Origin: Paenibacillus sp. FSL R10-2734
GTDB lineage: Bacteria; Bacillota; Bacilli; Paenibacillales; Paenibacillaceae
DNA length: 64,000 bases
Direction: 5' to 3'
Assembly (NCBI RefSeq): GCF_037963865.1
Contig: NZ_CP150170.1
Span: 1,798,001 to 1,862,000 of the forward strand
The position numbers and the translations under genes were made by a program. The first letter of the stretch is position 1; every line of letters starts with the position of its first letter. Below are positions 1 through 8,028 of this stretch, piece after piece. The notes beneath the pieces were generated by a model. That model saw only the letters and a list, made by a program, of their open reading frames with translations, did no database searches and was not told the origin of the DNA.

Positions 1-648
1 GTGCAAGCGATGACTGGCATGCGTAACATCGTTTACCTGGATCATCTAGGATTAGCTAATGAGCGCTTAATACTGGCGCATTGTGTATGGCTGGACGCTG
101 AGGAGCGGCGGATACTGCGTGATCGCGGAGTTCATGTAAGTCATTGCCCGGGTTCCAATCTGAAATTGGCCTCCGGAATTGCGGATACACCTGGGATGCT
201 GCATGAGCATGTGTCTCTAAGTCTGGGGGCGGATGGCGCTCCATGTAATAACAATCTGGATATGTTTAATGAGATGCGGCTCGCGGCGATTATTCAGAAG
301 CCTCAACATGGGCCGACGACGATGGATGCCCGCAGTGTATTTCGTATGGCGACCATAGGTGGGGCAAAGGCGGTAGGGATGGAGGATTCGATCGGCAGTA
401 TCGAAGTAGGCAAAAAAGCAGACCTAGTGCTCCTGAATCTCTACAATTTCCATACCTTTCCCTCCTACGACGTAGATCCCATTTCTAGAATTGTATATTC
501 CGCTACCCGAGCGGATGTGGAAACCACGATTATCGACGGGGAGATCGTCATGGAAAGAGGTTTGCTGAAGACTGTAGATAAAGAAATTGTTCTAAATGAA
601 GCTAACCGTTCTATTAAAAGATTGCTTAAGTATACTTCGATCGTCTGA
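1..648 (+). CDS. Amidohydrolase (MtaD/TrzA/guanine-deaminase-like), C-terminal part
   Basis: The gene is cut by the window edge, so only about the last 215 codons are present and the true start lies upstream. The frame shows hallmarks of the metal-dependent cytosine/guanine/thioadenosine deaminase branch of the amidohydrolase superfamily: LAHC near residue 25 (metal His), SHCPGSNLKL around 49-58, GADGAPCNNNLDMF around 76 (catalytic Asp region), and the C-terminal GSIEVGKKADLVLL barrel-closing motif. Members hydrolyse the exocyclic amine or chlorine of purines, thioadenosine or triazines in the cytosol. The GADGAPCNN form resembles TrzA/AtzB- and guanine-deaminase-type proteins more than classical MtaD, so the substrate cannot be assigned. 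No strong terminator follows before the next gene. Confidence 0.8.
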   Translation: MQAMTGMRNIVYLDHLGLANERLILAHCVWLDAEERRILRDRGVHVSHCPGSNLKLASGIADTPGMLHEHVSLSLGADGAPCNNNLDMFNEMRLAAIIQKPQHGPTTMDARSVFRMATIGGAKAVGMEDSIGSIEVGKKADLVLLNLYNFHTFPSYDVDPISRIVYSATRADVETTIIDGEIVMERGLLKTVDKEIVLNEANRSIKRLLKYTSIV

Positions 649-742
649 AAATACGCTATTCAAGGTTTAACAGGGGATGTTCCAAAGCTGTGAGGGCAGC
701 GGTGTATCCTCTGTTTGTAGTGTAGGTGTACGGTGCTCATTT

Positions 743-771
743 TTGATAAAAAAAGTAAGTATTGCTATACT
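743..771 (+). promoter_or_regulatory. Putative sigma-A promoter of the LTA synthase gene
   Basis: TTGATA at 743-748 and TATACT at 766-771 are separated by 17 bases, followed about 80 bases later by the GTG start at 851. The match to the vegetative consensus is good. It also argues against the long upstream reading frame that starts at 677, because the promoter would lie inside that frame. Confidence 0.5.
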
Positions 772-850
772 AGAACAGCCTGATATTTTACAAGAAACAA
801 GAATAGATTTTATATTTCGAACAAATGAATATGTAAGAGGGGATATTAAA

Positions 851-2743
851 GTGAAAAAGCACGGGCCCGATCGAGCCCATTTCTTTATCGTTGTTATGTT
901 GTTATGGTTAAAGCTGCTGCTACTGAGAGTGTTGTTCTTTGATAGAATTGCTTGGGAGTGGATTGTAGCGGATGTTGCACCAGTCCTATTTATCATGGGG
1001 ATTCTAACAGTGATTACGCCAGCTCGGCTGAGAACAACCGTGTATTGGATATTTAACGGTCTATTATCGCTGGTGCTATTTGCAGCCAGTGTTTATTTTA
1101 ATCACTTTGGTTCTGTGCCAACCTATCTGGCCTTATCTGAAATCAATCAGGTATTTCAAGTGAAGGCAAGCGTAGAGTCTACCATAAAGAGTATTGATTA
1201 TTTATTCTTCGCGGATTTTGTAATCTTCGCAATCTATGGTTTGATTCGCAGATGGTTGCAGGGTAAGACCTACCCGCGTGAGCGCTTTAGCTCCCGGAAG
1301 ACAGGATTAGTGCATACGCTGGTGATTCTGGTATCCATTATCGGGGGTCTTTCTTTATCGGCGTATTCTGTCCACTCCACTCGGGGGATTACGAATGAGC
1401 TTGTACAGGCAGAAAACGCTGGATTTCTAAATTATGAAGTTGTTGCAGCGATTAAGATTAATGAAGATAACAATCTCATTGGAACTGGTGATATTAAGGA
1501 TACGATTGCGAAGGTTGACGCGCTGCAATCTTCCTATCCATATAGTGACAAGCCGGCGGGTACGACTCCTGATTATTTTGGCTCACAAAAGGGCAAAAAT
1601 GTAATTGTGCTACAATTGGAAGCTTTTCAAAATTTCCCGCTGCATCAATCCCTGGATGGTCAAGAACTGACGCCAGTCATGAATAAGTTAGCGGATGAGG
1701 GCTTTTATTTCCCTCATGTCTACCAGCAGATAGGTCCGGGAAATACGTCTGACGCTGAGTTTATGAGCAATACGTCTATTTATCCGATTGGTACTTTAGC
1801 AATGTCCACCGGATTCGGGGACAGAGAACTGCCAAGCTTACCGCGACTGCTAAGAGATAAAGGATATGAGGCGTACACCTTTCATGTGAATAAAGTAGGC
1901 TTTTGGAATCGGAGCGAGCTATATCCGGCGCTTGGATTTAACGGGTATTATGACAAAGATTATTTTACGAATGATCATTTTAATGCGTTTGGTGCTTCCG
2001 ATGAACAGCTGTATATTACGGGTGTCGAGAAATTGGCAGAGTTGCAGAAGAAAGGAACGCCTTTCTACGCACAGATGGTGACGGCATCCAGTCATCATCC
2101 GTTCAAAATTCCAGATTCCTTTAAGAAAATTACGGTGCCTGATAATTTGAAGGATACGATGCTTGGTGATTATTTGACCGCTATTAACTATACCGACTAT
2201 GCCATAGGTACATTAATAGAAGGACTGAAGAAAAATGGAATGTGGGATAACACTGTGCTAGTCATGTATGGCGATCACTTTGGCCTGCAGCCTCAGGATG
2301 TTCCGCCGGAGCAAGTGGAAAGCGCGCTTGGTATTCCATACGATTCCCGGATCAGCCGCTTTAATATTCCATTAATTGTTCGTGTGCCGGGAATGGAGCA
2401 AGGGCAAAGAGTAGAGCGTACCGGAGGACAACTAGATATCTTTCCTACGATCGCTAATTTACTTGGGGTTTCACTAAAACAAGAGGGATTTACAGCCTTT
2501 GGTCATGACCTGCTCAACATTGATCGTAATGTTTTTGGGATGCGTTACTATCTGCCTTCCGGCTCCTTCTTTAATGATGAGATTCTCTATGTACCTGGAA
2601 AAGAATTCGCAGATGGTGAAGCTGTGTCGCTGGATACGCTGGAGCCGGTAACAGACTTCTCGAAATATCAGAGCGATTATGAGTATGTACTGAAGCTTAT
2701 GAACTTGTCCGACGAATATGTGAAGCTGTTACCACAGAGATAG
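851..2743 (+). CDS. ltaS: Lipoteichoic acid synthase family protein (LtaS-like sulfatase fold)
   Basis: LtaS enzymes polymerise glycerol-phosphate from phosphatidylglycerol outside the membrane. The start is set to GTG 851, which has an AAGAGGGG ribosome-binding site at a normal distance; the open frame reaches further up but lacks one. The 630-residue product has about five hydrophobic segments in the first 200 residues and an extracellular sulfatase-like domain after that. The catalytic positions fall almost exactly where they are in S. aureus LtaS: Glu257 in QLEAF, nucleophile Thr299 in GPGNTSDAEF, and Asp475-His476 in YGDHFG. Length is typical for the family. A membrane protein gene follows after nine bases, so the two are probably co-transcribed. 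It could also be an LTA primase or a related phosphoglycerol transferase paralogue. Confidence 0.9.
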   Translation: MKKHGPDRAHFFIVVMLLWLKLLLLRVLFFDRIAWEWIVADVAPVLFIMGILTVITPARLRTTVYWIFNGLLSLVLFAASVYFNHFGSVPTYLALSEINQVFQVKASVESTIKSIDYLFFADFVIFAIYGLIRRWLQGKTYPRERFSSRKTGLVHTLVILVSIIGGLSLSAYSVHSTRGITNELVQAENAGFLNYEVVAAIKINEDNNLIGTGDIKDTIAKVDALQSSYPYSDKPAGTTPDYFGSQKGKNVIVLQLEAFQNFPLHQSLDGQELTPVMNKLADEGFYFPHVYQQIGPGNTSDAEFMSNTSIYPIGTLAMSTGFGDRELPSLPRLLRDKGYEAYTFHVNKVGFWNRSELYPALGFNGYYDKDYFTNDHFNAFGASDEQLYITGVEKLAELQKKGTPFYAQMVTASSHHPFKIPDSFKKITVPDNLKDTMLGDYLTAINYTDYAIGTLIEGLKKNGMWDNTVLVMYGDHFGLQPQDVPPEQVESALGIPYDSRISRFNIPLIVRVPGMEQGQRVERTGGQLDIFPTIANLLGVSLKQEGFTAFGHDLLNIDRNVFGMRYYLPSGSFFNDEILYVPGKEFADGEAVSLDTLEPVTDFSKYQSDYEYVLKLMNLSDEYVKLLPQR

Positions 2744-2752
2744 GGGGGTATT

Positions 2753-4168
2753 ATGAAAAGGTTGTTTAAACCGGAGGTTCTCGTAGGTCTTGCGGGCTGC
2801 GGTCTCATTATTTATTTGCTATTCGTAGGACCTTTTATTGGAGTTGCCGATAATGGAGATTTCCTGCGTATGATGAATACCATCGGTCTGAACTACTATG
2901 ATACTGCTGCATCTTATGCTGACCAGTTTTTTAATTACAGCCACTCTCGTTTTGCGTATGATAATTTGTTCAGTGGCTTTTATCCTTCCTCACAGATTTT
3001 GCTCGTACTTGTACCAAGGCTGATCGGCGGGCTCGTCCATGGAAGCTTTTTTGATATTAGATTGCTTGCTGTAGTCTATGGTCTTCTTCTATTGGTGGCG
3101 ACCTGGCTGCTGGTGAAGTATAATGCTCGCGGCTCTTATGTTACGGGATTACTGTTAGGTGCAGCTATTCTGTTTGTATTCTACGATATCGGGTATTTGG
3201 CCTACTTTAACTCCTTGTTTGGAGAACCGGTATCGATGGTGTTCATGCTGCTGACCTTTGCGCTGGGGTTAAGACTAACAAGTCAAGAGAAGCCAACGAC
3301 TAAAGGATTGACCTTGTTCTTTATCGCGATTCTCTTTCTGGTCACCTCAAAAATTCAGAATGCACCGATTGGGATTGCCTTTGCGCTGATCTTCCTTCGG
3401 TTTATGACACTTGACGGTGAGCGGAAATGGAGGAAGCTGGCTTTACGCTTTTCGATTGCTATATTTCTTGTATCCATCGTTATGTACGTGACAGCGCCAA
3501 AAGAGCTGAAGCATATTAACCTGTATCAGACCGTCTTTTTTGGTATTTTGAACGAATCGCCGGATGTTAAAGGAGACTTGCAGGAGCTTGGTTTGCCGGA
3601 GCGGCTGGAGGTACTTGCCGGTACGAATTATTTTCAGACAGATACAGTCATTAAACAGGATGATCCATCGCTGGTACCGGATTTCTACGACCGAGTATCC
3701 CATAAAGATGTGTTGTTCTTCTATCTAAAGCATCCGGGACGGTTAATAGATAATATGGAATATGCTGCGAGTAACAGTATGGCGATTCGCCCTTATTATC
3801 TAGGGAACTACGAGAAGAGTGAGAATAAGCCAGCAGGCGCATTATCATACACTTACAGCGGGTGGAGCGAATTCAAGAACAAGCATATTCCGCATACGCT
3901 TGGATTTCTTACCCTATTCTATCTGGTGTATTTTGCCGGGGCATTATTCCAATATTTCCGTAGCCGGGATGTTCGGGGAAGAGTTGCCGGTGAGCTGCTG
4001 ATGTTATTAGGACTGATAGGGATTTTCTCCTTCTTGGTTCCGATTCTTGGGGACGGAAGGGCTGACATCGGTAAGCATTTATTCTTGTTTAATGTGTGTT
4101 TTGATATGATGGTTGTTGTCATGTTCGGTTGGGTTGTGCACAAGCTAGTGGGAATTGTAAGACGTTAA
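2753..4168 (+). CDS. Polytopic membrane protein, WsfD-like glycan biosynthesis family
   Basis: The 471-residue product has about ten hydrophobic segments and a soluble loop around residues 255-345 on the presumed outer face. After the first membrane segment it carries an acidic DNGDF motif near residue 34, an arrangement reminiscent of GT-C glycosyltransferases. I associate it with the WsfD group named for S-layer glycan hexose transfer in Geobacillus; this is from recall of the family style, not a search. The ribosome-binding site AGGGGGG precedes ATG 2753. It lies nine bases behind the LtaS-like gene and ends at a strong terminator, so a joint role in decorating or building a cell-wall polymer is plausible. 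Confidence is high for a membrane protein and low for function. Confidence 0.6.
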   Translation: MKRLFKPEVLVGLAGCGLIIYLLFVGPFIGVADNGDFLRMMNTIGLNYYDTAASYADQFFNYSHSRFAYDNLFSGFYPSSQILLVLVPRLIGGLVHGSFFDIRLLAVVYGLLLLVATWLLVKYNARGSYVTGLLLGAAILFVFYDIGYLAYFNSLFGEPVSMVFMLLTFALGLRLTSQEKPTTKGLTLFFIAILFLVTSKIQNAPIGIAFALIFLRFMTLDGERKWRKLALRFSIAIFLVSIVMYVTAPKELKHINLYQTVFFGILNESPDVKGDLQELGLPERLEVLAGTNYFQTDTVIKQDDPSLVPDFYDRVSHKDVLFFYLKHPGRLIDNMEYAASNSMAIRPYYLGNYEKSENKPAGALSYTYSGWSEFKNKHIPHTLGFLTLFYLVYFAGALFQYFRSRDVRGRVAGELLMLLGLIGIFSFLVPILGDGRADIGKHLFLFNVCFDMMVVVMFGWVVHKLVGIVRR

Positions 4169-4183
4169 TTTATAGAACAAATC

Positions 4184-4224
4184 AAACAGCAAGTTTCCGA
4201 TTATGGAGACTTGCTGTTTTTATT
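4184..4224 (+). terminator. Intrinsic terminator
   Basis: A 15-bp stem (AAACAGCAAGTTTCC against GGAGACTTGCTGTTT, one G-T pair) with a short loop and a T-run follows the LtaS-like/WsfD-like pair. The A-rich left side lets it also serve the convergent ATPase gene. Confidence 0.85.
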
Positions 4225-4231
4225 ATGCTTA

Positions 4232-4987
4232 TTAATCATCCTCTAATAGCTCACGCAGCATACCCTGACGGTCATTCATAAACGCTTTGGTCACGGTATA
4301 ATGTTCCGTTTCCTCCAAGGCGACTGATCGAATACCCTCTCCCTCTAGGAGAAAGATTTCAGCTCCGGGATAGGACATCAGAATGGGAGAATGAGTGGCG
4401 ATAATAAACTGTGAATCCTGCTGCACTAGCTCATGCATACGCACTAAGAGAGACATTTGCCGCAGAGGAGATAGAGCTGCTTCAGGTTCATCGAGGATAT
4501 AAAGACCACGACCTCCGAAGCGGTGAACGAATGCTGCAAAAAAAGACTCTCCGTGGGACTGCTCATGCAGTGATTTACCGCCATAGGAGTTCTTAATCGG
4601 TGGGCTGAAACCAGGCTGTTCATCTAATTCATCAATGTAGGAAGCCACATTATAATAGCTCTCCGCGCGTAGAAAAAAGCCATCCTTCGGACGTCTAACC
4701 CCTCTAGCAATTCTGAAATATTCATAAAGACTCGAATGCGAGGAACGAGTGTTAAAAGAGAAGTTGAGTGTTCCACCCTCTGGGTTAAACCCCCAAGCGG
4801 CAGCGATGCCTTCTAGTAAGGTGGATTTCCCTGTGCCGTTCTCCCCAACAATAAAGGTTACTGGCTTTTGAAAAATAAGACGATCCAGTGTTCGTACGGC
4901 TGGCAGATGAAATGGATAGGTTTGGAACGATGGAACCAGATCACGAAGCAGCTCTGCATGGCGTAAGTACAGCGTGGTGTTATTCAT
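4232..4987 (-). CDS. AAA/ABC-type ATPase (AAA_15/AAA_21-like, SMC-related)
   Basis: The 251-residue cytosolic ATPase has Walker A GENGTGKST near residue 49, a SHGESF signature-like motif near 153, Walker B with ILDEPEAALS near 180, and a switch histidine in ATHSP. This is the layout of stand-alone ATP-cassette ATPases without a coiled-coil arm. The start is ATG 4987, preceded by AAGGGGG; an in-frame extension of 11 residues upstream lacks a suitable site. It stands alone, convergent with the upstream pair. Such proteins occur as generic housekeeping ATPases and in some defence modules, but no nuclease partner lies beside it, so no defence role is claimed. Confidence 0.8.
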   Translation of the reverse strand: MNNTTLYLRHAELLRDLVPSFQTYPFHLPAVRTLDRLIFQKPVTFIVGENGTGKSTLLEGIAAAWGFNPEGGTLNFSFNTRSSHSSLYEYFRIARGVRRPKDGFFLRAESYYNVASYIDELDEQPGFSPPIKNSYGGKSLHEQSHGESFFAAFVHRFGGRGLYILDEPEAALSPLRQMSLLVRMHELVQQDSQFIIATHSPILMSYPGAEIFLLEGEGIRSVALEETEHYTVTKAFMNDRQGMLRELLEDD

Positions 4988-5130
4988 AGTGTCCCCCTTG
5001 TGAATTCTATAAATAATCATTTCCGGACAGATAGGATGAGCTAGAGCCTCAAGCTAGACCTTTATAGTATACCAGCATCCTGCGAGTGGATGAAATCTTC
5101 TAAGGTTCGGGCAAGCCGGGCAAAAGACAG

Positions 5131-5170
5131 GGGACATCTGCCAATTTAATTCTAGTAATGACAGATGTCC
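5131..5170. repeat. Inverted repeat across the CgeB-like gene start
   Basis: GGACATCTG at 5132-5140 is repeated in inverted form as CAGATGTCC at 5162-5170, across a 21-base loop that contains the ATG at 5158. It could be a regulatory hairpin or operator, or a sign that translation starts further downstream. Confidence 0.4.
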
Positions 5171-6333
5171 ATGAGGCGAGTGCTGACTCCGCATATAGTT
5201 ATACTGTCTTGAGAATACGACGGGGTAGGGTGAAGGCCGTGAAAGCGAGAAAGAGAAAAAAACACAAGCATCCGCGTGAATATCGCGACGGTTATCACGA
5301 AGGATATCGTCTTGGCATGTGTGAGGCTGTACAGCGTCTGAATACTCCAGGGGTCGAAGCCGGCCGACCATTTAAGTTAATGTATGTTCCTCAAGGATTT
5401 CAGGCGATCGACACTGGCGTGACGGAGGCGTTGCAGCAGCTTGTAAGTGAGCTTGTAATAAGCAGTCCTGAAACGATGCTGGAAACTGCGGCACGGGAAA
5501 TGCCTGGGGCAGTGCTAGTAATGAATGGGCTTCATGTATTCCCGGAAAATCATTTAGAGCAGATTTCAGAGATAAGAAAGCTAGGCATCCCAACCGCCAT
5601 CTGGTTTGTGGATGATCCTTATTTTACAGCGGACACTTCGGTCATTTGTCGGCATTATGATCACGTATTTACACATGAGCTGGGCTGTGTGGAGTTTTAT
5701 CAATCACTTGGGGTGTCATCTGTTCATTATCTGCCACTATGTGTCAATCCAAAGATGTTCTACCCACGCCGTACCAGCCCGAAGTATCAGTATGACATTG
5801 TGTTTATTGGCAATGCATTTCATAACCGGACAGTGCTGTTCGATGAACTGGCACCTTATCTTAAGGATAAGAAGGTGCTTATCGCTGGAGGGTTCTGGGA
5901 GCGTCTTTCAAACTATGACCAACTAGTACCTTTTATTAGCAATGGCTTTATCCCACCTGAAGAAACAGCCAACTACTACAGTGGTGCAAAAGTAGTCATT
6001 AATATTCACCGTCCGTGGGAAGTGGGCCAGGATAACCGGAATAGCTACAGCCTTCCTTCACGTTCCATTAATCCGCGTACCTATGAGATCAGCGCCTGCG
6101 GAACTATGCAGCTTACGGATGTTCGTGAGGATTTGGGGAACTTTTATCGACCTGGTTATGATCTGGATACTTTTGGCTCCGCTAAGGAATTGCAGCAGAA
6201 GATTGATTACTATTTGAAGCATGAAAAAGAGCGTCGAATCTACGCTTTACGGGGATTACGGACTACAATCCGCAACCATACATTCACTGCGCGTTTACCT
6301 CATTTGCTGAATGTGATTGCTTCACGTGTATAA
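5158..6333 (+). CDS. CgeB-like glycosyltransferase (first of two paralogues)
   Basis: The 391-residue protein belongs to the CgeB/DUF3880-type GT-B glycosyltransferases, cytosolic enzymes linked in B. subtilis to decoration of the outermost spore layer. After a very basic N-terminus (a KARKRKKHK stretch) comes a YRDGYHEGYRLG motif also seen in the next gene. Family-typical segments follow: WFVDDPYF near 151, CVEFYQSLG near 178, IVFIGNAF near 215, and the C-terminal NPRTYEISACGTMQL donor-site region near 301. The start is uncertain: ATG 5158 sits inside an inverted repeat with no clear ribosome-binding site, and GTG 5239 has an AGGGTGAAGG upstream. The gene is followed 30 bases later by its paralogue. 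Confidence 0.8.
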   Translation: MTDVHEASADSAYSYTVLRIRRGRVKAVKARKRKKHKHPREYRDGYHEGYRLGMCEAVQRLNTPGVEAGRPFKLMYVPQGFQAIDTGVTEALQQLVSELVISSPETMLETAAREMPGAVLVMNGLHVFPENHLEQISEIRKLGIPTAIWFVDDPYFTADTSVICRHYDHVFTHELGCVEFYQSLGVSSVHYLPLCVNPKMFYPRRTSPKYQYDIVFIGNAFHNRTVLFDELAPYLKDKKVLIAGGFWERLSNYDQLVPFISNGFIPPEETANYYSGAKVVINIHRPWEVGQDNRNSYSLPSRSINPRTYEISACGTMQLTDVREDLGNFYRPGYDLDTFGSAKELQQKIDYYLKHEKERRIYALRGLRTTIRNHTFTARLPHLLNVIASRV

Positions 6334-6363
6334 AATCTATAACGGGATAAAGGAGCGAGGATT

Positions 6364-7500
6364 ATGAATAATCATGAATTTATTATGCCTACACCACCAT
6401 TGCCGCTAACACCTCCAGAGGAAGAAAAGCTACGCGGTCGTCTGAGTGGTTTCAAGGGTGGTTATGATGAGGGCTATTTACGGGGGCGCCTTGCGATTTT
6501 GAATGGTCGCCCAGAAGAAGTATTTCCTGTACGAAATATTCATGTCATGTACGTCGCTTCTGGCAAAGGATACCCGTACTCCCCTTTAGATGATGCGGTT
6601 CTTTGCGCTCTGCAAAAATTAACAGCTCAAGTCACGATTACGGATGTGCGTCAAAATCTAATAGAGCTGGTTGCAGCGCAAAGACCGGATCTGGTACTGG
6701 TGCTGGACGGGATGGACTTACCGCTTGAGCAGATAGATGCTATTCGCTCTAGTGGCGTCCGGACAGCTATTTGGCTTACAGATGATCCTTATTACACTGA
6801 TTTTACGATCAAGATTGTGGCGCATTACGATTTTGTATTCACTCTTGAACGGAATTGTATAGATTTCTACCGGGGACTCGGTTGCCCTGAAGTTCATTAT
6901 CTCCCCTTTGCCGCCCACCTGGAACATTATCGTCCTACTACAACGCGTTCGTCAGTGAATCGGGAAGTTAGCTTTATTGGCTCTGCTTATTGGAACCGGG
7001 TCAACTTCTTCCGTGAGATTCTTCCTGACCTGATGAACTATAACACGGTAATAAATGGCATCTGGTGGGATCGTCTGCCTGAGGCTTCGCTTTACGGAGA
7101 TCGAATTGAAATTGGTAAATGGATGTCACCGCAAGAAACAGCAGTAGCTTACAGTGGCTCCAAAATAGTGATTAACCTCCACCGCTCGCACATTGATGAA
7201 GTAGTTAACAATAACACTCTCTCGATTCCAGCTGTTTCTCCTAATCCGCGTACCTTTGAAATTGCAGCAACGGGCACGCTGCAATTAGTAGATGCCAGAG
7301 ATGATATGGGATCTTTCTACAAACCGGATGAAGAAATTGTGACCTTTGCGAGCCCTCAGGAGATGATGGATAAGATCCGTTATTACCTAACCCATGAGGA
7401 GGAACGCCGGGCGATCGCACTGCGCGCGTTTGAACGGACGCTCAAGGATCATACCTACGCAAAACGTATTCATCAGCTGTTAAAGATAATTTACGGCTAG
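6364..7500 (+). CDS. CgeB-like glycosyltransferase (second paralogue)
   Basis: The 378-residue enzyme is a tandem paralogue of the preceding gene. Shared blocks include FKGGYDEGYLRGR near residue 32, WLTDDPYY near 138, NCIDFYRGLG near 164, VSFIGSAYWNRV near 200 and NPRTFEIAATGTLQL near 292. The start ATG 6364 has AAAGGAGCGAGG in front, so it is firm. The two copies have diverged strongly, pointing to an old duplication and probably different acceptors or donors. It lies in a locus of nucleotide-sugar enzymes and other transferases, which supports a role in assembling a surface glycan; a spore-specific role is inferred only from family membership. Confidence 0.82.
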   Translation: MNNHEFIMPTPPLPLTPPEEEKLRGRLSGFKGGYDEGYLRGRLAILNGRPEEVFPVRNIHVMYVASGKGYPYSPLDDAVLCALQKLTAQVTITDVRQNLIELVAAQRPDLVLVLDGMDLPLEQIDAIRSSGVRTAIWLTDDPYYTDFTIKIVAHYDFVFTLERNCIDFYRGLGCPEVHYLPFAAHLEHYRPTTTRSSVNREVSFIGSAYWNRVNFFREILPDLMNYNTVINGIWWDRLPEASLYGDRIEIGKWMSPQETAVAYSGSKIVINLHRSHIDEVVNNNTLSIPAVSPNPRTFEIAATGTLQLVDARDDMGSFYKPDEEIVTFASPQEMMDKIRYYLTHEEERRAIALRAFERTLKDHTYAKRIHQLLKIIYG

Positions 7501-7543
7501 GTTTGTGTCTGAATAGGATATGGAAATGTGCACTTACCAGGGG

Positions 7544-7571
7544 ACAGGTGTCGTGCCGGCATCTGTTTTTC
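7544..7571 (+). terminator. Probable intrinsic terminator
   Basis: ACAGGTG at 7544-7550 pairs with CATCTGT at 7560-7566 (one G-T pair) and runs into TTTTT. It follows the CgeB-like pair by about 45 bases. Confidence 0.5.
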
Positions 7572-7686
7572 CTCGATATACTGTAGAACCGGACCTCAGC
7601 GTATGCCTGTAACCCGATGAAAAGAAGCCGCGTCTGGAGTAGCTTGTATAGCTTAGTAGAAGCAAAAGTCGGGTTATGGGAGCGGT

Positions 7687-7890
7687 AAGGGCGGGGCTCG
7701 GGAGTGAAGTGGAAGTGATAGGGCGGAGCTCGAAGTGAAGTGGAAGTGATGGGGCGAGGCTCGGGAGTGAAGTGGAAGTGATGGGGCGAGGCTCGGGAGT
7801 GAAGTGGAAGCGATGGGGCGAGGCTCGGGAGTGATAGGTCGGAGTTCAGAGTGAAGTGGAAACTACGGGACGAGATTTGGTCGGGAGCGA
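7687..7890. repeat. Tandem repeat, 32-bp unit
   Basis: About five units of a 32-bp sequence (GGGGCGAGGCTCGGGAGTGA then AGTGGAAGTGAT) run head to tail, the outer copies degenerate and the last ones shortened. The array is purine-rich on this strand (mostly G and A) and lies in the 528-base spacer between two glycosyltransferase genes. No reading frame of note covers it. Such G/A-rich arrays mutate by slippage, so copy number may vary between strains. Confidence 0.8.
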
Positions 7891-7939
7891 CTTTTTCTAA
7901 AGTGAATTTTAGTGTGAGGTATAGAGTTTTAACGACAAG

Positions 7940-8025
7940 CTTCGTAAAACTAATCGAATGCTTCCGAAGTGAGTTTTACTGCGAAGTAAGAAAATAAGCA
8001 ACACTTCGTAAAACTTTTAGGGAGG
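7940..8025 (+). promoter_or_regulatory. Leader element with alternative hairpins (copy 1)
   Basis: The segment AGTTTTACTGCGAAG (7972-7986) can pair either with CTTCGTAAAACT at 7940-7951 or with a second identical CTTCGTAAAACT at 8004-8015, which runs directly into the TTTAGGGAGG ribosome-binding site of the next gene. The part 7955-8025 recurs as a 71-bp relative at 35002-35072, again directly in front of a start codon. The layout suggests a leader that could mask or free the ribosome-binding site, or else a mobile small repeat supplying one. Confidence 0.5.
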
Positions 8026-8028
8026 TGA

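Noticed and set aside
4232..4987. Defence system based on the stand-alone AAA ATPase
   Set aside because: No nuclease, HEPN or other effector gene lies next to it.
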